From: JAYEKL01 sp034660995
GTDB taxonomy: Bacteria > Patescibacteriota > Minisyncoccia > JAHIHE01 > JAGLIN01
DNA length: 12,345 nt
Direction of reading: 5' to 3'
NCBI GenBank assembly: GCA_034660995.1
Contig: JAYEKL010000069.1
Coordinates: 1-12,345 of the forward strand
In this document: piece by piece, positions 6,168-12,129 of the stretch
Layout of the letters: each line of letters opens with the position of its first letter
Position numbering within the stretch: position 1 is the stretch's first letter
Notes under the pieces: generated by a model
What the model was told of the DNA's origin: nothing
The model's database searches: none
The model's input: the letters and a program-made list of their open reading frames with translations, nothing else
Made by a program: the position numbers and the translations under genes

Positions 6168-6875
6168 TCATCTTGCGTTTTGTCTTTTCCCTGTTCTTTC
6201 CCATGGACCTATTTGTGTTGCGATAAAAATATTATCTTTAGATATTTCGCCAATCATTTTTATTTTTTCATTTTTTTCCAAAGATAATCTTCCTTTAATA
6301 ACAGCATTTTCAAAATCAATTCTCCATTCTTTTTCGTTCCAATCTTCAATTATTAAATTTTCTTCTTTCTTGACAATTTTTCCGGATAGAAATCCGTCTT
6401 CTGGTCTAGACCAACGGGAAATTTTTCTTTCTTCAAGACTTTTATAAACAGAAATATTTTTAGAAAAGATTCGTTCCATTTTTTCTCCTCCGCCAGCAAA
6501 AAAGAAAATTATTCCTAAAATAATGCTTAGGACAATGCTACTGCCAAAAACTAAAAGAGGGGAGTAGCGATAGCCTGTTTTTGTATGACGAATTCCAAAA
6601 ATAGAGATAAGTAAAAAGATAAAACAGGAAATAATCCAGAAAAATGGCAAAAGCCCAAGAAGCAATTCAATTTTGGAATTAGGTACGTGAGAAAGGAGAT
6701 CAAAATCTGTTTGATTGAAAGCAAAAAGAATAACTGAAAATGATAACCCGCCGATAGCTATTGAAAAAATAAAAAGCGTCCAAAAAAAGATATTCTTGAA
6801 AATAAATTGTTTTCGTGGTTTTTGTGTTATCTTTTCTGATTGAATTTTTTCTAATAATTTTTGAGAATTTTTCAT
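6168..6875 (-). CDS. Three-helix membrane protein with OB-like C-terminal domain; putative anti-sigma partner
   Basis: The protein has 235 residues. A basic cytoplasmic N terminus (1-26) is followed by three hydrophobic helices (about 27-52, 70-94, 106-127), the last preceded by a conserved-looking RHTKTGYRY (96-104). A linker and a beta-rich domain (161-225) follow, with GFLSGKIVKKEENLIIED ... IKMIGEIS ... IFIATQIGPW, reminiscent of CcmE-like OB folds. With three helices the N and C termini lie on opposite sides, so the OB-like domain should face outward. It starts 4 bases after the sigma-factor stop, implying translational coupling. Position next to an ECF sigma factor makes a sensor or anti-sigma role likely, but no ASD/RsgI or zinc anti-sigma motif is visible, so this is inference. 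Confidence 0.75.
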   Translation of the reverse strand: MKNSQKLLEKIQSEKITQKPRKQFIFKNIFFWTLFIFSIAIGGLSFSVILFAFNQTDFDLLSHVPNSKIELLLGLLPFFWIISCFIFLLISIFGIRHTKTGYRYSPLLVFGSSIVLSIILGIIFFFAGGGEKMERIFSKNISVYKSLEERKISRWSRPEDGFLSGKIVKKEENLIIEDWNEKEWRIDFENAVIKGRLSLEKNEKIKMIGEISKDNIFIATQIGPWERTGKRQNAR

Positions 6876-6879
6876 AAAA

Positions 6880-7473
6880 TTATATTATAAATGAAATATT
6901 TTTTTCTTTTGCTGTCTTGTAAAATGATTTTTTAGCGCGATTGATTAATGTGGCGATTGTGCCGCTTGGTTTTTTTAGAATATCAGAAATTTCCTTATAA
7001 TCTTTTTCTTCTAAAAATTTTAAAACTAAGACTTCACGATATTTTTCTGGCATTAGTTGTAGAATTTTTTGGATATTTTCTTTATTAAATTTCTGATTTG
7101 TTTCTTTCTCAATATCCAGTGAAGAGGGGAGGGCTTTGAAAATTTCTTCATCAAGATCTTGTCTCTTATCTTTTCCTTTAGATTGTGATTTTTTCCATTC
7201 TGTAATTGTTGTGTTATGAACAACACGATAGATCCAACTAGAGAATTTTAAGTCTCCATCAAACTCATTAAGATTTCTCCATGCTTTTATAAATGCTTCT
7301 TGCAATATATCTTCTGCCTCCTCAAGAGAAAACGAAGAAATACGTAAAATATACCAGATAAGTTTTTGTTCGTATCTCTCATAAATACAAGCAAAATAAT
7401 CAACATCTTGCAATGATTTTTTGACAAGTTCTTTATCACTTATACCTTCGCAATTTATAGTCGGTGTTTTCAT
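6880..7473 (-). CDS. ECF-type RNA polymerase sigma factor
   Basis: The 197-residue protein belongs to the sigma-70 ECF group and would direct RNA polymerase to a small regulon. Region 2 is at about 26-95, with the typical EEAEDILQEAFIKAW (51-65) and FSSWIYRVVHN (77-87). A charged linker follows. Region 4 is at about 132-187, with LMPEKYREVLVLKFLEEKDY and the helix-turn-helix EISDILKKPSGTIATLINRA (161-180). Region 3 is absent, as expected. The ATG at 7473 lacks a Shine-Dalgarno site. It heads a minus-strand set with the membrane protein 4 bases downstream and exported-protein genes beyond. I could not identify its target promoter. A GAAGGGTCGAC block upstream of the secreted gene (about 6090-6102) is a guess only. 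Confidence 0.93.
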   Translation of the reverse strand: MKTPTINCEGISDKELVKKSLQDVDYFACIYERYEQKLIWYILRISSFSLEEAEDILQEAFIKAWRNLNEFDGDLKFSSWIYRVVHNTTITEWKKSQSKGKDKRQDLDEEIFKALPSSLDIEKETNQKFNKENIQKILQLMPEKYREVLVLKFLEEKDYKEISDILKKPSGTIATLINRAKKSFYKTAKEKNISFII

Positions 7474-7513
7474 TAAATTTTAGTGGTTATTTTTCGGGTA
7501 TAATCTGCTCCTT

Positions 7514-7563
7514 GGGGGGGGCGTATCTTTGTAGTTCTAACAAAGATATCTGTCCGCTTGCGG
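7514..7563 (-). other. Structured leader region with G8/C8 run upstream of the sigma gene
   Basis: The 222-base spacer between the toxin gene and the sigma gene holds a run of eight G on the plus strand (7514-7521), an 8-bp hairpin TATCTTTG/CAAAGATA (7524-7531 with 7541-7548, 9-base loop), and CCGC-TT-GCGG (7554-7563). In an AT-rich genome these are unusual. They lie where the sigma-factor mRNA leader would be, so they could be a leader structure or the tail of the toxin transcript. I assign no consensus promoter here. Confidence 0.4.
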
Positions 7564-7695
7564 CGGGGAGCTTCATTTCTTTTGCTTTAAAGTCTCATTT
7601 TATTTTACTTGTATGGAAACATTCGGAATTGGTTGCAAGTCAATTTCCGCAACAGATATAAAAAAATAAAATCATTTCTCCTTTTTTGTATCTTT

Positions 7696-8541
7696 TCACT
7701 TTTCTATCAAATCATTATAAATCTCTAAATAATTATTACTCAGTTGTTTTATTCCTTCTGGTGATTCTGTTAAATTTTTCATATCTGCATAAATTCCTTT
7801 TGTGTCAATGTTTTCTATTCTTTTGCGAATTAATTTCCAGATATCGTCATAATTTTTGACTATTTTACCTTGTTCTTTTTTGATAATCTGTTGCGCTCTC
7901 TCCAAATTCGGCTTAATTCCATTTTCCAAAAACCAAATCAAATCATAGAAATCTCGTCCCTTAAAATCAAATTTATTCTGAAATATTTTATCTTTTCTTC
8001 CTAGTATCGCGCCTATTTTATTAGCAAATAGTGTTTCTAAATCATAATTTTTAGTGACAAAGAATAAATTATCTCTGGTTATTGGCGTTGCCTTTGTGCC
8101 ATAAATAGAATATTTATTTTTCTCTATTTCTATTTTCAAATACAATAAATCACTTTCTGATCTTATATTCTCCACAACTCTTAATTTTTGCAGAATCGGG
8201 AATTTTAAAATAATGAGTTTACCGTTTTGCTTAGAAGCGCAACTGAGATCTTCAAATCCTAATTGTTTAAAATATTTTTTTAAATCTGCTAAGAATTTAT
8301 CAGAATCAAAATTTTTCTCAAGATAGTCCATATCTAAATCTTCAGATAAGCGCGCAGTCTTTCCAATTATTTTCAAAGCTGTTCCGCCGCCGAAAACCAG
8401 CTTGTTCCATTTTGGTGAATTATAGATAAAATTAAGAGTGTAATAAATCAACGCTTCTTTCAGCTCTATTTTTATATATTCTTGAGATGCATTTCTGTCT
8501 CTGTCTGATTGCACTATTTTTTCCAAATTATTTATCAACAT
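7696..8541 (-). CDS. abiEii: AbiEii-type nucleotidyltransferase toxin
   Basis: The 281-residue protein is a member of the AbiEii/AbiGii family (PF08843), the toxin half of a type IV toxin-antitoxin and phage-resistance system. The best-studied relatives are nucleotidyltransferases that modify tRNA 3' ends. Motif order fits: GGGTALK (51-57), then RLSEDLDMD (64-72) carrying the catalytic-type acidic residues D68 and D70, LYLKIEIEK (133-141), LFANKIGAILGRKD (171-184) and KGRDFYDLIW (194-203). All key motifs are intact, so it should be active. Its ATG overlaps the end of the antitoxin gene by 14 bases, the usual AbiE arrangement and a sign of coupled translation. Nothing like a clear terminator follows its stop. 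Confidence 0.88.
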   Translation of the reverse strand: MLINNLEKIVQSDRDRNASQEYIKIELKEALIYYTLNFIYNSPKWNKLVFGGGTALKIIGKTARLSEDLDMDYLEKNFDSDKFLADLKKYFKQLGFEDLSCASKQNGKLIILKFPILQKLRVVENIRSESDLLYLKIEIEKNKYSIYGTKATPITRDNLFFVTKNYDLETLFANKIGAILGRKDKIFQNKFDFKGRDFYDLIWFLENGIKPNLERAQQIIKKEQGKIVKNYDDIWKLIRKRIENIDTKGIYADMKNLTESPEGIKQLSNNYLEIYNDLIEK

Positions 8542-9157
8542 AAGTTTTCATTATCTTATAAATCTCAGTCATTTTTAATGGCGCTTTTAATAGATATTTT
8601 TGATATTCTCGCCAATCATTTTTTTGCATCATATCTAAATTCAACCTTAATTCTGATAATTCGTTTTTAGTAATCTTATTAAACTTGTTTTGATTAAAAT
8701 AAATATAATCAAATAATGCTTTAGCCTTGCTGGCAACATACCATTCCATAGTTCCATAAGATTTTACAGAAAATCCGACAAATAAATCTTTTTTTATTGA
8801 TTGATAATTAAATGCTCCAAATTCATTGTTAATAGAATTTGTTTTTTTGATTGTTATTATAGAATAACCATAAACTATATCTGTTAGCATTTGATAGTCC
8901 TGTAAAACAGATTCTTTGCTCAAATAACTTGGTTCAATCATTTTAGTCGCTAAAAATTGAGAATAGTATAATGAATTATCTCTTTTATCTAAGAAACTTT
9001 TAAATACAAAAAAACCCCTCTTTAAGCGAATTAGAGATTTATTTTTTACCCAATAGCTTATTGAATTCCGCAATGTATTGGGATTTTTATCTAAATAATT
9101 AGCCAGAGCTGTTTTAGATAAATATGGCAAATTTTCAATATCTTTATTCATTTCCAT
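8528..9157 (-). CDS. abiEi: AbiEi-like antitoxin with N-terminal winged helix-turn-helix
   Basis: The 209-residue partner of the downstream toxin has an N-terminal winged helix (about 11-52; SKTALANYLDKNPNTLRNSI then LIRLKRGFFVF). YLSKESVLQDY (78-88) corresponds to the family's leucine-serine-alanine-rich segment. A mixed C-terminal domain follows, with TMEWYVASKAKALFDYIYF (136-154). AbiEi proteins repress their own operon and neutralise AbiEii without forming a stable complex. This one is shorter than the streptococcal form (about 270 residues). ATG 9157 is taken as the start; an in-frame ATG at 9151 is an alternative. No Shine-Dalgarno site is present, and the predicted leader is only about 25 bases. 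A strong promoter lies directly upstream. Confidence 0.82.
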   Translation of the reverse strand: MEMNKDIENLPYLSKTALANYLDKNPNTLRNSISYWVKNKSLIRLKRGFFVFKSFLDKRDNSLYYSQFLATKMIEPSYLSKESVLQDYQMLTDIVYGYSIITIKKTNSINNEFGAFNYQSIKKDLFVGFSVKSYGTMEWYVASKAKALFDYIYFNQNKFNKITKNELSELRLNLDMMQKNDWREYQKYLLKAPLKMTEIYKIMKTYVDK

Positions 9158-9161
9158 AATT

Positions 9162-9176
9162 ACTAATTATTTTAGT
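9162..9176 (-). promoter_or_regulatory. Possible operator palindrome in the AbiE leader
   Basis: ACTAA-AATAA-TTAGT on the minus strand is a perfect 5-bp inverted repeat with a 5-base centre. It lies just after the predicted transcription start (about 9182) and before the antitoxin start codon. AbiEi antitoxins are known to bind inverted repeats in their own promoter, so autoregulation here is plausible. The arms are short and AT-rich, so chance is not excluded. Confidence 0.35.
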
Positions 9177-9188
9177 ACTTACAGAAAC

Positions 9189-9217
9189 AGTATAGCATAT
9201 TAGGTCATAGCTGTCAA
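9189..9217 (-). promoter_or_regulatory. Near-consensus sigma-70 promoter of the AbiE operon
   Basis: On the minus strand there is a perfect -35 TTGACA (9212-9217), a 17-base spacer (9195-9211), and TATACT (9189-9194), five of six to the -10 consensus. TGC directly before the -10 makes an extended -10. A tandem GCCGT block (9219-9229) lies upstream of the -35. Predicted start is near 9182. It is the strongest promoter seen in the window. Confidence 0.85.
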
Positions 9218-9235
9218 GCACGGCACGGCCAAATA

Positions 9236-9268
9236 AATAAAAAATGTCAGAAGTCTCCATTTTTTATT
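9236..9268 (-). terminator. Intrinsic terminator after the DedA-like gene
   Basis: An 11-bp perfect stem pairs 9236-9246 (AATAAAAAATG) with 9258-9268 around an 11-base loop. On the minus strand the stem ends in CATTTTTTATTTATT, giving a U-rich tail. It lies 49-81 bases after the stop of 9317-9775 and just before the AbiE promoter, so it would insulate the two units. The stem is AT-rich, hence only moderate strength. Confidence 0.65.
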
Positions 9269-9316
9269 ATAATTTTTTAGAGATTGTTCAATGTTTTTTT
9301 GCGGTTTTTAAAAATA

Positions 9317-9775
9317 TTATGAAATTATAAAAAACTTTACGGCTCCGATAACAATCATATATCTAAAAGTTTCTCCTAATATAACCCAAAATGAAAATAT
9401 TCTGATATTTAAATTAAATGCTCCAGAGATAATACATATTGATTCTCCAACAAAAGGAAGCCATGAAAAAAACAATAAAGGCGAGCCCCACTTAGAATAA
9501 GCTTTTTCTAATTTGCGCCTTTTCTTTTTCTTTATTTTTGGTTTTAGGTGTTTTGCTAAGAAAAATTTATTTCCATATTTCCCAAGGCAATAATTAGTTA
9601 GATCTCCTGAATAATTACCAATTGTGGCAAAAATAAGAACTAGCCAAATATTGTAGTTTAGTGTTGTCATTAAAACAACAACAGTTTCCGAACTTAAAGG
9701 AATAATAGTGCTAGACAAAAAAGCAGCAATAAATAAACCAACGTACCCAAAATTATAAATTAAACTTTCCATCAT
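9317..9775 (-). CDS. DedA/YqaA-like membrane protein (VTT/SNARE-associated family)
   Basis: The 152-residue polytopic membrane protein resembles short YqaA-type members of the DedA family, implicated in lipid flipping and membrane homeostasis. The N terminus has FGYVGLFIAAFLSSTIIPLSSE (9-30), with the re-entrant-loop proline and E30. Next comes GNYSGDLTNYCLGKYG (53-68), a strongly basic loop (79-91, IKKKKRRKLE), then FFSWLPFVGESICIISGAF (102-120) and a final helix. The conserved arginine of larger DedA proteins in the second loop is replaced by a WLPFVGE version, as in YqaA proteins. Two ATGs are in tandem (9775, 9772); I take the first. It ends a five-gene run, 21 bases after the Cdd1-like gene. 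Confidence 0.82.
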   Translation of the reverse strand: MMESLIYNFGYVGLFIAAFLSSTIIPLSSETVVVLMTTLNYNIWLVLIFATIGNYSGDLTNYCLGKYGNKFFLAKHLKPKIKKKKRRKLEKAYSKWGSPLLFFSWLPFVGESICIISGAFNLNIRIFSFWVILGETFRYMIVIGAVKFFIIS

Positions 9776-9796
9776 AAATTGTGTATTTGATTTTTA

Positions 9797-10057
9797 TTAT
9801 TTATCTTTCCAATTCCACCATTTAAGCTTTTCATGGTCGTGTTTTCTGTGTTCGGCAAAATATACTGATGAGCGACAGACATAACACATACACTTGTCAA
9901 TTTGCATACCTTTCTTGACGCAGATTTGTGAATACAATTTTTCAGGATTTTTATTCTTTAAATCAGAAACTTTTTTGATGCCAATATTATAAAAATCTTC
10001 AGCAATATTTTTGCCAACGCCAGGAATCGTTTGTAGGTTTTTAAGTTTGTTTTTCAT
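9797..10057 (-). CDS. Helix-hairpin-helix protein, Cdd1/pathogenicity-locus type (PF11731)
   Basis: The small 86-residue protein has an N-terminal helix-hairpin-helix: LQTIPGVGKNIAEDFYNIGI (8-27) followed by SDLKNKNPEKLY. The rest matches the Cdd1 family: VKKGMQIDKCMCYVCRSSVYFAEH (47-70) and the family ending KLKWWNWKD (77-85). The helix-hairpin-helix suggests nucleic-acid binding, but the role of the family is not established. Four cysteines (C46, C56, C58, C61) and H70, H73 and H75 lie close together, which could suit metal or redox binding. It sits 23 bases after the flavodoxin gene. Its family identity is clear, its function is not. Confidence 0.82.
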   Translation of the reverse strand: MKNKLKNLQTIPGVGKNIAEDFYNIGIKKVSDLKNKNPEKLYSQICVKKGMQIDKCMCYVCRSSVYFAEHRKHDHEKLKWWNWKDK

Positions 10058-10080
10058 TATACTTCTTGCGTAATTAATTT

Positions 10081-10530
10081 CTAGTTATTTAATTCTATAG
10101 CAAACTTTTTCGCATTATCTAAATCTTTTTCATCTGGTTTGTTTTTGTTTATGCCGCCAATTAATTTAAATGGACCGTAGTCGTCAAATCCTTTACATGA
10201 AAATTCGCCTATTATATTAAATCCCTTTCTCAGTAATTGTCTTTTGAGTATTTTATGACAAACCGACATAGGAAATATTCCTCTTGTTGAAAAAATAAAT
10301 GCTTTTTTATTATTCTGTGATTGCAATTTAGAGACAAAATCTAGTAAGCTTTTATGATGTCTTCCAAAATAAATTCCAGAGCCAAAACCAATTAAGTCGT
10401 ACTCAGATAATTTATTTATTTCAATTTCATTTGGTTTGATTAATTTTGCGTCAAGAGTTTTAGATATTGCTATTGCTATTTTTTCAGTATTACCATTGTG
10501 TATGGAAGCGTAGATAATAAGCGTTTTCAT
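10081..10530 (-). CDS. Flavodoxin family protein
   Basis: The 149-residue protein has a flavodoxin fold. The phosphate-binding loop ASIHNGNTEK (8-17) follows the first beta strand. FGSGIYFGRHHKSLLDFV (49-66) and FIFSTRG (78-84) form the other FMN-binding loops, and GFDDYGPFKLIGGINKNKPDEKDLDNA (114-140) is typical of the single-domain flavodoxin/FldA-like proteins seen in bacteria and archaea. It would be a cytoplasmic one- or two-electron carrier using FMN. Its partner is unknown. It starts 10 bases after the cupin gene's stop and is followed by the Cdd1-like gene, so it is clearly in an operon. Confidence 0.88.
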   Translation of the reverse strand: MKTLIIYASIHNGNTEKIAIAISKTLDAKLIKPNEIEINKLSEYDLIGFGSGIYFGRHHKSLLDFVSKLQSQNNKKAFIFSTRGIFPMSVCHKILKRQLLRKGFNIIGEFSCKGFDDYGPFKLIGGINKNKPDEKDLDNAKKFAIELNN

Positions 10531-10540
10531 ATTAGTAGTA

Positions 10541-10912
10541 TTAATTTAATTTTTTATTACTTTTCATCTGTTTTAAAAAAGAATCTTCTTTTTTAAAATT
10601 GATTTTAAAAACAATCATCTTGAATTCTTTGTTACTATTATTTTTAAATCCGTGATTTTCTTTTTTATTCACATAAATCATATCATTTGGATTTACTTTG
10701 AATTTTTTATCATTGACAATCATAGTCGCAGAATTATCAGTTATATAAAATATTTCATCAGTAGAATTATGACTATGACAAGGAATTTCTCCTTTTGGAG
10801 ATATTACAATATCTTCAATAATGTTGATCTTATCCTCTAGTTTTTTTATCAAGATTCTTTTTCGATAACTTTCACCTTTAATCCAATTATCATTATCTAT
10901 TTTTTGTTTCAT
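10541..10912 (-). CDS. Small cupin-domain protein
   Basis: The 123-residue protein has a single cupin. Motif 1 is at 41-58 (GEIPCHSHNSTDEIFYIT), with metal-ligand candidates H46, H48 and E53. Motif 2 is at 75-88 (NPNDMIYVNKKENHGF), with H87, so the usual three-His, one-Glu site is complete. The usual glycine after motif 1 is replaced (N60). Single cupins of this kind may be metal-dependent dioxygenases, isomerases or sensors. The sequence does not decide which. ATG 10912 has no Shine-Dalgarno site. It lies 41 bases after the NifX-like gene and 10 bases before the flavodoxin gene. Confidence 0.85.
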   Translation of the reverse strand: MKQKIDNDNWIKGESYRKRILIKKLEDKINIIEDIVISPKGEIPCHSHNSTDEIFYITDNSATMIVNDKKFKVNPNDMIYVNKKENHGFKNNSNKEFKMIVFKINFKKEDSFLKQMKSNKKLN

Positions 10913-10953
10913 AATATTATTTATTTAAAAAATCTAGAATGAAAAGTTTTAGT

Positions 10954-11325
10954 CTAAATATTCTTTTCGCAATCCATTTTTTCTGAATTTTTCATTTCTG
11001 CCAATTCTCCGTCAATAAATCTTTGCACAACATCACTAATTTTTCCTTGTCCTTGATAGATATTGATTTCAAACTGTTCAAACACGGAAAAAGCCCTTGG
11101 ACCCAAATTCGCAGTGATCACCGCATTCACTTTCTCTTTCGCAATAATTTCTGCCGAAGTTATTCCTGCTTTACCTCTTTGATTAGCTGTGATATTCTCA
11201 ATTGCTTGAACATTTTTTATTTCTTTGTTCTCAATTTCTACTATTAGAAAATAAGGACATCTTCCGAATTTTGTATCAACCTCATTTTCTAGATCTTTTC
11301 CTGTTGAGCTTATTGCTATTTTCAT
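10954..11325 (-). CDS. NifX/NifB C-terminal-like (dinitrogenase Fe-Mo cofactor family) protein
   Basis: The 123-residue protein has the PF02579 fold, known from NifX, NifY and the NifB C terminus, which bind Fe-S or FeMo-cofactor precursors. Here it is a free-standing cytoplasmic form. Features are MKIAISSTG at the N terminus, DTKFGRCPYFLIVEIE (17-32), AGITSAEIIAKEKVNAVIT (53-71), LGPRAFSVFEQFEINIYQG (74-92) and VVQRFIDGEL (99-108). A short C-terminal tail contains one cysteine (C119). No nitrogenase genes are present, so a nitrogen-fixation role is not implied. Free-standing members in non-fixers are of unknown role, perhaps metal-cluster handling. It is first in the redox/cupin/flavodoxin run and has a clear Shine-Dalgarno site. 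Confidence 0.88.
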   Translation of the reverse strand: MKIAISSTGKDLENEVDTKFGRCPYFLIVEIENKEIKNVQAIENITANQRGKAGITSAEIIAKEKVNAVITANLGPRAFSVFEQFEINIYQGQGKISDVVQRFIDGELAEMKNSEKMDCEKNI

Positions 11326-11334
11326 AATTTTTGT

Positions 11335-11340
11335 TCCTTT
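11335..11340 (-). promoter_or_regulatory. Shine-Dalgarno site of the NifX-like gene
   Basis: AAAGGA on the minus strand stands 9 bases before ATG 11325 and supports that start. A TATAAT-like hexamer lies just upstream (about 11344-11349) but has no matching -35 and would leave a very short leader, so I do not call a promoter. Confidence 0.7.
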
Positions 11341-11358
11341 CTAATTATAATTTAAAAG

Positions 11359-11383
11359 ATTGTTTAATATAGTATTAAACAAT
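11359..11383 (-). terminator. Intrinsic terminator after the HD-domain gene
   Basis: A 10-bp perfect stem, ATTGTTTAAT with ATTAAACAAT (11359-11368 with 11374-11383), encloses a 5-base loop. It extends through a G-U and AAA/TTT pairs. On the minus strand it is followed by CTTTTAAATT. It begins 8 bases past the HD gene's stop and separates that unit from the NifX-like operon. Confidence 0.7.
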
Positions 11384-11390
11384 TTTATTT

Positions 11391-12095
11391 TCAAAATCCT
11401 AGCTGGTCTATTTTATTTTGAACACGAGAAGAAAAATCAAGCTTTCGATTTTCTTCATCAAATTCAAATAGATCGTCTAACGATCTAAGTCCTTCGGCAT
11501 TCTCAGTATAGCTTCCAGCATCTGATTTGTAATAAATACAAAGCAGTTCAAAAAAATCTTCTGTGGAAATTCCTGCTTCAATTGCCATATTTTCAATAGC
11601 TGTTTTTGTATCTATGGCATTTGCTTTGTTTGCTATGTACTTGCCAATAGGATCTTCTGAAGTTAAAGCAAGCGCTAAATCTGTGTGTTTTTTGTCAATT
11701 TTCAATTCACCAAATAATTTTTGTATATATTGTTGTGTATATTTATGTTGAAAATGTTTACCTTCTTTAGCTATTGCTTCTGGCTTTCCAATGTCATGTA
11801 AGGCAAGAATTAATCTGAAGTTATCTTTATTAATATTTGCTGGCAGGGTTTTGTCGCTAAAATATTTTTCGAATTGTTCCATAACCATTAAAGTGTGTTG
11901 CTTTAAAGTGTAACCTTCCCAAACATCCGTATCCTGTTTATATACTCCAGGGTATTGTTTCTCTAGTAACGCTATTAATTTTTCAGAGCTAAAATTTTCA
12001 TCCTCAAAAATTTTTTCCAGTTCACTTTCTTGAAATTGCAATTCTAACAGACTTTCTTGAGGTTTTTTAGGGTAATTACTTAATGTTTCGTTCAT
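11391..12095 (-). CDS. HD-domain protein, predicted phosphohydrolase
   Basis: The 234-residue protein carries an HD metal-dependent phosphohydrolase domain: H67 (GYTLKQHTLMVMEQF), H100-D101 in RLILALHDIGKPEA (94-107, the HDIG form), H117 in KHFQHKYT, and a later aspartate in YKSDAGSY (D192). The first 50 residues are acidic and helical (LLELQFQESELEKIFEDE). The four HD ligands seem present, so it should be catalytic. The substrate (a nucleotide, cyclic dinucleotide or RNA end) cannot be read from the sequence. There is no GGDEF, PAS or nucleotidyltransferase domain. It starts 34 bases after the HIT gene's stop, so co-transcription is likely. ATG 12095 has no Shine-Dalgarno site. Confidence 0.82.
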   Translation of the reverse strand: MNETLSNYPKKPQESLLELQFQESELEKIFEDENFSSEKLIALLEKQYPGVYKQDTDVWEGYTLKQHTLMVMEQFEKYFSDKTLPANINKDNFRLILALHDIGKPEAIAKEGKHFQHKYTQQYIQKLFGELKIDKKHTDLALALTSEDPIGKYIANKANAIDTKTAIENMAIEAGISTEDFFELLCIYYKSDAGSYTENAEGLRSLDDLFEFDEENRKLDFSSRVQNKIDQLGF

Positions 12096-12129
12096 AGTTC
12101 AAGTAGTATGTATAAAATAAAAAATTTAA

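Noticed and set aside
6082..6447. 121-codon plus-strand frame over the start of the secreted-gene upstream region and the membrane protein gene.
   Set aside because: It is an antisense shadow of the 6168-6875 coding region; low-complexity Phe/Ser composition, with no family resemblance.
7464..7661. 65-codon plus-strand frame in the toxin-sigma spacer.
   Set aside because: It overlaps the sigma start region and the G-run, has no Shine-Dalgarno site, and its composition is not protein-like.
7640..7672. Minus-strand AAGGAG followed by ATG and an 11-codon frame, a possible leader peptide before the sigma gene.
   Set aside because: Shine-Dalgarno to ATG spacing is only about 2 bases, and the peptide has no codon-run logic of an attenuator.
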